A DNA stretch of 9,363 bases from Bacteroides sp. UBA7333 (GTDB taxonomy: Bacteria; Bacteroidota; Bacteroidia; Bacteroidales; Bacteroidaceae): the NCBI GenBank assembly GCA_002471195.1, contig DKPN01000038.1, forward strand, positions 1 to 9,363. Direction: 5' to 3'. Made by a program: the position numbers and the translations under genes. This document shows, piece by piece, positions 7,871 through 9,363 of this stretch. The notes under the pieces are model-generated. The model had not been told where the DNA came from, searched no databases, and saw only the letters and a program-made list of their open reading frames with translations. How positions within the stretch are numbered: the stretch's first letter is position 1; each line of letters starts with the position of its first letter.

Positions 7871-8299
7871 TTATTTTTTAGCTTTGTTTTTCACTTTGCG
7901 CATATTGTCTAGTTGTAGACTTACGAAACGAGTTTGGCTTACGCTTTTTATAAACGAAGGTGATGCTTTAAAGCAAATTCGTGAAAGTTGAACCTTGTCT
8001 GCTGTACACTCTTCTGGTTTCTCTACTCCTTGGCTTGTAATGGTTGGATAAAAATTACCCAGTCCTTCTATATTAACGGTTCGTCCTTGTTTTAGATACT
8101 CTGCTATGATGTCCGAGAGTTGAGTTAGTACTGAGATTGCATCACCATTCTGCAAAGAGCTTCTTTGTGCCAATTCTTGCGCGATAATATTGCTATTTAT
8201 AGGCTTATTTTGAAGCGCCTTGGTTGTGGCATAATACAGTTCTTTTACTGATCCGCTACTTTTATCTATTTTTTTAGTTACTACGTAATTTATTGCCAT
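7871..8299 (-). CDS. HU-related DNA-binding protein (long Bacteroidales type)
   Basis: A 142-residue protein that fits the HU/IHF-related family of Bacteroidales (the TIGR01201-like 'DNA-binding protein, histone-like' group), longer than canonical HU of about 90 residues. Supporting features are the MAINYVVTKK start, an HU-like helical part (about 33-70, IIAQELAQRSSLQNGDAISVLTQLSDIIAEYL), the turn VNIEGLGNFYPTI (75-87) in place of the HU signature around GFGTF, and a basic tail (RKVKNKAKK, 134-142). Such proteins probably bind DNA as dimers and shape the nucleoid; the specific role of this one is unknown. It has its own near-consensus promoter, a leader of about 110 bases and a terminator candidate, so it looks monocistronic. 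The family call is firm in general type but rests on recall rather than a search. Confidence 0.85.
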   Translation of the reverse strand: MAINYVVTKKIDKSSGSVKELYYATTKALQNKPINSNIIAQELAQRSSLQNGDAISVLTQLSDIIAEYLKQGRTVNIEGLGNFYPTITSQGVEKPEECTADKVQLSRICFKASPSFIKSVSQTRFVSLQLDNMRKVKNKAKK

Positions 8300-8410
8300 C
8301 TTTGTATAATGTCTTGATTATTAATATTGTAATGTTTAATGTGACTTTTTTGCTTTTTGCGGGTTAAAGAGTGTTGCCTGAAAACATGGGGATGTTTAAT
8401 GTCTTAATCT
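8300..8410 (-). other. Long 5' leader of the HU-like gene with three short direct repeats
   Basis: From the predicted transcription start near 8410 to the HU ATG there are about 110 untranslated bases, long for this region. Plus-strand copies of a repeat near ATGTTTAATGTCTT occur at 8302-8315 (two mismatches), 8332-8345 and 8392-8405. The latter two share 11 bases exactly, and the copies start 30 and 60 bases apart. On the minus strand a seven-codon open frame, MFSGNTL, runs from ATG at 8387 to TAA at 8364. I recognise no riboswitch. The repeats could be protein-binding sites, for example for autoregulation, but that is inference. Confidence 0.4.
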
Positions 8411-8415
8411 TTCAG

Positions 8416-8447
8416 CAAAGATAAATTAAAGAATAGTGATGAACAAA
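8416..8447 (-). promoter_or_regulatory. Near-consensus Bacteroidota promoter for the HU-like gene
   Basis: The minus strand shows TTTG at 8447-8444, then 20 bases, then TATCTTTG at 8423-8416. This matches both halves of the -33 / -7 consensus (TTTG, N19-21, TAnnTTTG) recognised by the primary sigma factor of Bacteroides and relatives. It is the best promoter in the window and predicts strong constitutive transcription starting near 8410. Confidence 0.8.
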
Positions 8448-8517
8448 TAAAAGATAGCTTATTCATCAAATAGTTATTAACAGGTAAAACGTGCTTATAC
8501 TAAATAGGTAGATATAT

Positions 8518-8552
8518 AAAAAGAGATAAATCAATTTTTATGATTTATCTCT
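8518..8552 (-). terminator. Intrinsic terminator of the sigma factor gene
   Basis: A perfect 12-bp inverted repeat (AGAGATAAATCA at 8522-8533 and its complement at 8541-8552) encloses a 7-base loop. On the minus strand the 3' arm runs directly into TTTT (8521-8518). It begins 74 bases after the sigma gene stop and lies before the HU promoter, separating the two units. The plus strand lacks a following T-tract, so it is probably one-directional. Confidence 0.75.
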
Positions 8553-8626
8553 CATTATTAAGCTATTGAAAATAAATATACCTTGTTTTTCTTAATTGAA
8601 AAAGAAAACTTTTTGTTGAAAATATA

Positions 8627-9130
8627 TTATCTAAAATCCTTGAGCTCTTCTTGAAGTTTTTGGCGAGTAAAGAATATACGACTTTTTACTGTACCTAATG
8701 GGAGGTTTAGCTTCTCAGCGATCTCTCTATATTTAAATCCCGATACGTGCATTGAAAAAGGAACTCTGTATTCTTTGGGTAATGCATTTACGATTTTTCG
8801 TATTTCCTTCAAATCGTGTGCTCCCTCAGTGCTGTCAAAGCCCGAATCTTGTGGTAGGTTTAAGTGGTAAAGATTGTCCGTTTGATCTACAAACGTCTGA
8901 TCGCGTAGTACTTTGCGGTAGTTGTTAATAAAGATATTGCGCATGATAGTATACATCCATCCCTTAAAGTTGGTATCAGGCATGTATTTATCTTCATTAT
9001 CCAATGCTTTCAGAGTAGTTTCTTGAAGCAAATCGTTTGCGTCTTCGCGGTCTGATGTCAATTTGTAGGCAAATCTTAGTAGTTCTTCTTGAACACCAAT
9101 TAAATCTTTTCTAAAGCTTAAACTTTTCAT
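8627..9130 (-). CDS. ECF-type RNA polymerase sigma factor
   Basis: A 167-residue sigma-70 family protein with only regions 2 and 4, the layout of group 4 (ECF) factors. Region 2 spans about 15-75, with LLRFAYKLTSDREDANDLLQE at its start and NFKGWMYTIMRNIFINNYRK at 54-73, the part that contacts core enzyme and melts the -10 element. After a linker rich in Asp and Ser (80-105), region 4 covers about 112-163, with the helix-turn-helix at 132-155 (YREIAEKLNLPLGTVKSRIFF) that reads the -35. No anti-sigma gene follows: the next gene is HU-like, behind a terminator and its own promoter. Similar orphan ECF factors of nearly identical sequence are common in Bacteroides as I recall, but I cannot name the regulon. 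The ATG start gives a normal N-terminus. Confidence 0.92.
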   Translation of the reverse strand: MKSLSFRKDLIGVQEELLRFAYKLTSDREDANDLLQETTLKALDNEDKYMPDTNFKGWMYTIMRNIFINNYRKVLRDQTFVDQTDNLYHLNLPQDSGFDSTEGAHDLKEIRKIVNALPKEYRVPFSMHVSGFKYREIAEKLNLPLGTVKSRIFFTRQKLQEELKDFR

Positions 9131-9179
9131 ATCGGTTTATATTTAATTTGTTTATTTACACGAATGTTTTTTACTGATG

Positions 9180-9210
9180 CAAATCTAGTTTGGTTATTAA
9201 GAAATGTGAA
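9180..9210 (-). promoter_or_regulatory. Candidate promoter for the sigma factor gene
   Basis: The minus strand carries TAGATTTG at 9187-9180, a full match to the -7 box TAnnTTTG. At the -33 position, 20 bases upstream, TTC (9210-9208) stands where TTG is expected. Transcription would begin near 9174, giving a leader of about 43 bases. The weak -33 half leaves room for an activator or for upstream DNA shape to help. Confidence 0.5.
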
Positions 9211-9250
9211 CCTTATTTTGCTCATATTTTATGCTGTAAACTAACAAATA

Positions 9251-9316
9251 ACTAAAAAAGGGTGTTTTTTGAGACTTTTCGGGTGCTTTTTTAGTCTAAA
9301 TATGGTGTTTTGTTTT
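9251..9316. repeat. Phased A/T-tracts with direct and inverted short repeats upstream of the sigma gene
   Basis: Runs of A or T are centred near 9256, 9267, 9277, 9289, 9299 and 9310, that is 9-12 bases apart, close to one DNA turn. Within them GGGTGTTTTTT (9260-9270) and GGGTGCTTTTTT (9281-9292) form a direct repeat 21 bases apart, with a weaker third copy near 9303-9312. ACTAAAAAAG (9251-9260) and CTTTTTTAGT (9286-9295) form a perfect 10-bp inverted repeat. Such phasing is known to bend DNA. A role in sigma gene promoter activity is inference, and a terminator of a gene beyond the window is a poorer fit because no U-tract follows either arm directly. Confidence 0.4.
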
Positions 9317-9363
9317 AATTTGTCTTAATAGATTTTATTAGTGATACACTGTTTTATTGTATG

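Larger units (their letters stand above)
8300..8626. other. Intergenic region between the HU-like and sigma factor genes
   Basis: This 327-base non-coding stretch holds, in plus-strand order, the HU leader, the HU promoter (8416-8447), an AT-rich spacer (8448-8517) in which I see nothing definite, the sigma gene terminator (8518-8552) and a further AT-rich spacer. The last part, just behind the sigma stop, has a weak A/T-only style hairpin (TTTTTC at 8586-8591, GAAAAA at 8598-8603) without a U-tract. No open frame here looks like a gene on either strand. Confidence 0.7.

Noticed and set aside
8586..8603. TTTTTC / GAAAAA hairpin close behind the sigma gene stop as a second terminator.
   Set aside because: The stem is almost wholly A-T, only six pairs, and no T-tract follows on the minus strand; the 12-bp hairpin at 8522-8552 is far better.
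9361..9363. The window ends in ATG on the plus strand, possibly the start of a divergent gene.
   Set aside because: Three bases cannot support a gene, and I found no matching TAnnTTTG promoter on the plus strand just before it.

Overview
This window is the front half of a division and cell wall (dcw) gene cluster from a Bacteroidota bacterium, most likely in the order Bacteroidales. The evidence is the AT-rich composition, promoters of the TTTG / TAnnTTTG type rather than TTGACA / TATAAT, A-rich leaders without clear Shine-Dalgarno sequences, a long HU-related protein of the Bacteroidales kind, an MraY of 422 residues, and no murF between murE and mraY. I do not assign a genus. All eight complete genes and the one cut gene lie on the minus strand, so the biological reading direction is from 9363 down to 1.

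Layout in the direction of transcription: (i) 9363-9131, a non-coding stretch with A/T-tracts at roughly helical spacing and a candidate promoter; (ii) 9130-8627, an ECF-type sigma factor, followed by a strong hairpin terminator at 8552-8518; (iii) a near-consensus promoter at 8447-8416, a leader of about 110 bases with short direct repeats, then an HU-related DNA-binding protein (8299-7871) with a weaker terminator just behind it; (iv) a promoter candidate at 7789-7760 and then the tightly packed run rsmH, ftsL, ftsI, murE, mraY, murD, ftsW, with gaps of only 11-41 bases. ftsW is cut by the window edge after 35 codons.

The seven genes of the run form one functional unit. MurD and MurE are cytoplasmic ligases that build the UDP-MurNAc peptide, and MurE carries the DNPR signature for meso-diaminopimelate. 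MraY loads the precursor onto undecaprenyl phosphate. FtsW (polymerase) and FtsI (transpeptidase) build septal peptidoglycan with FtsL as a membrane partner. RsmH is the usual 16S rRNA methyltransferase passenger at the head of such clusters. The sigma factor and HU-like genes look like separate transcription units.

I see no mobile element, CRISPR array, tRNA or rRNA gene, broken gene, or unknown multi-gene system. This is a conserved housekeeping region. The points worth a second look are small: non-ATG starts on the two septal synthases (TTG for ftsI, GTG for ftsW), an HU-like gene where mraZ often sits, a repeat-bearing HU leader, phased A/T-tracts upstream of the sigma gene, a recurring AAACGA(T/C)A motif in short leaders inside the run, and enlarged loops plus an HDH motif in MraY.
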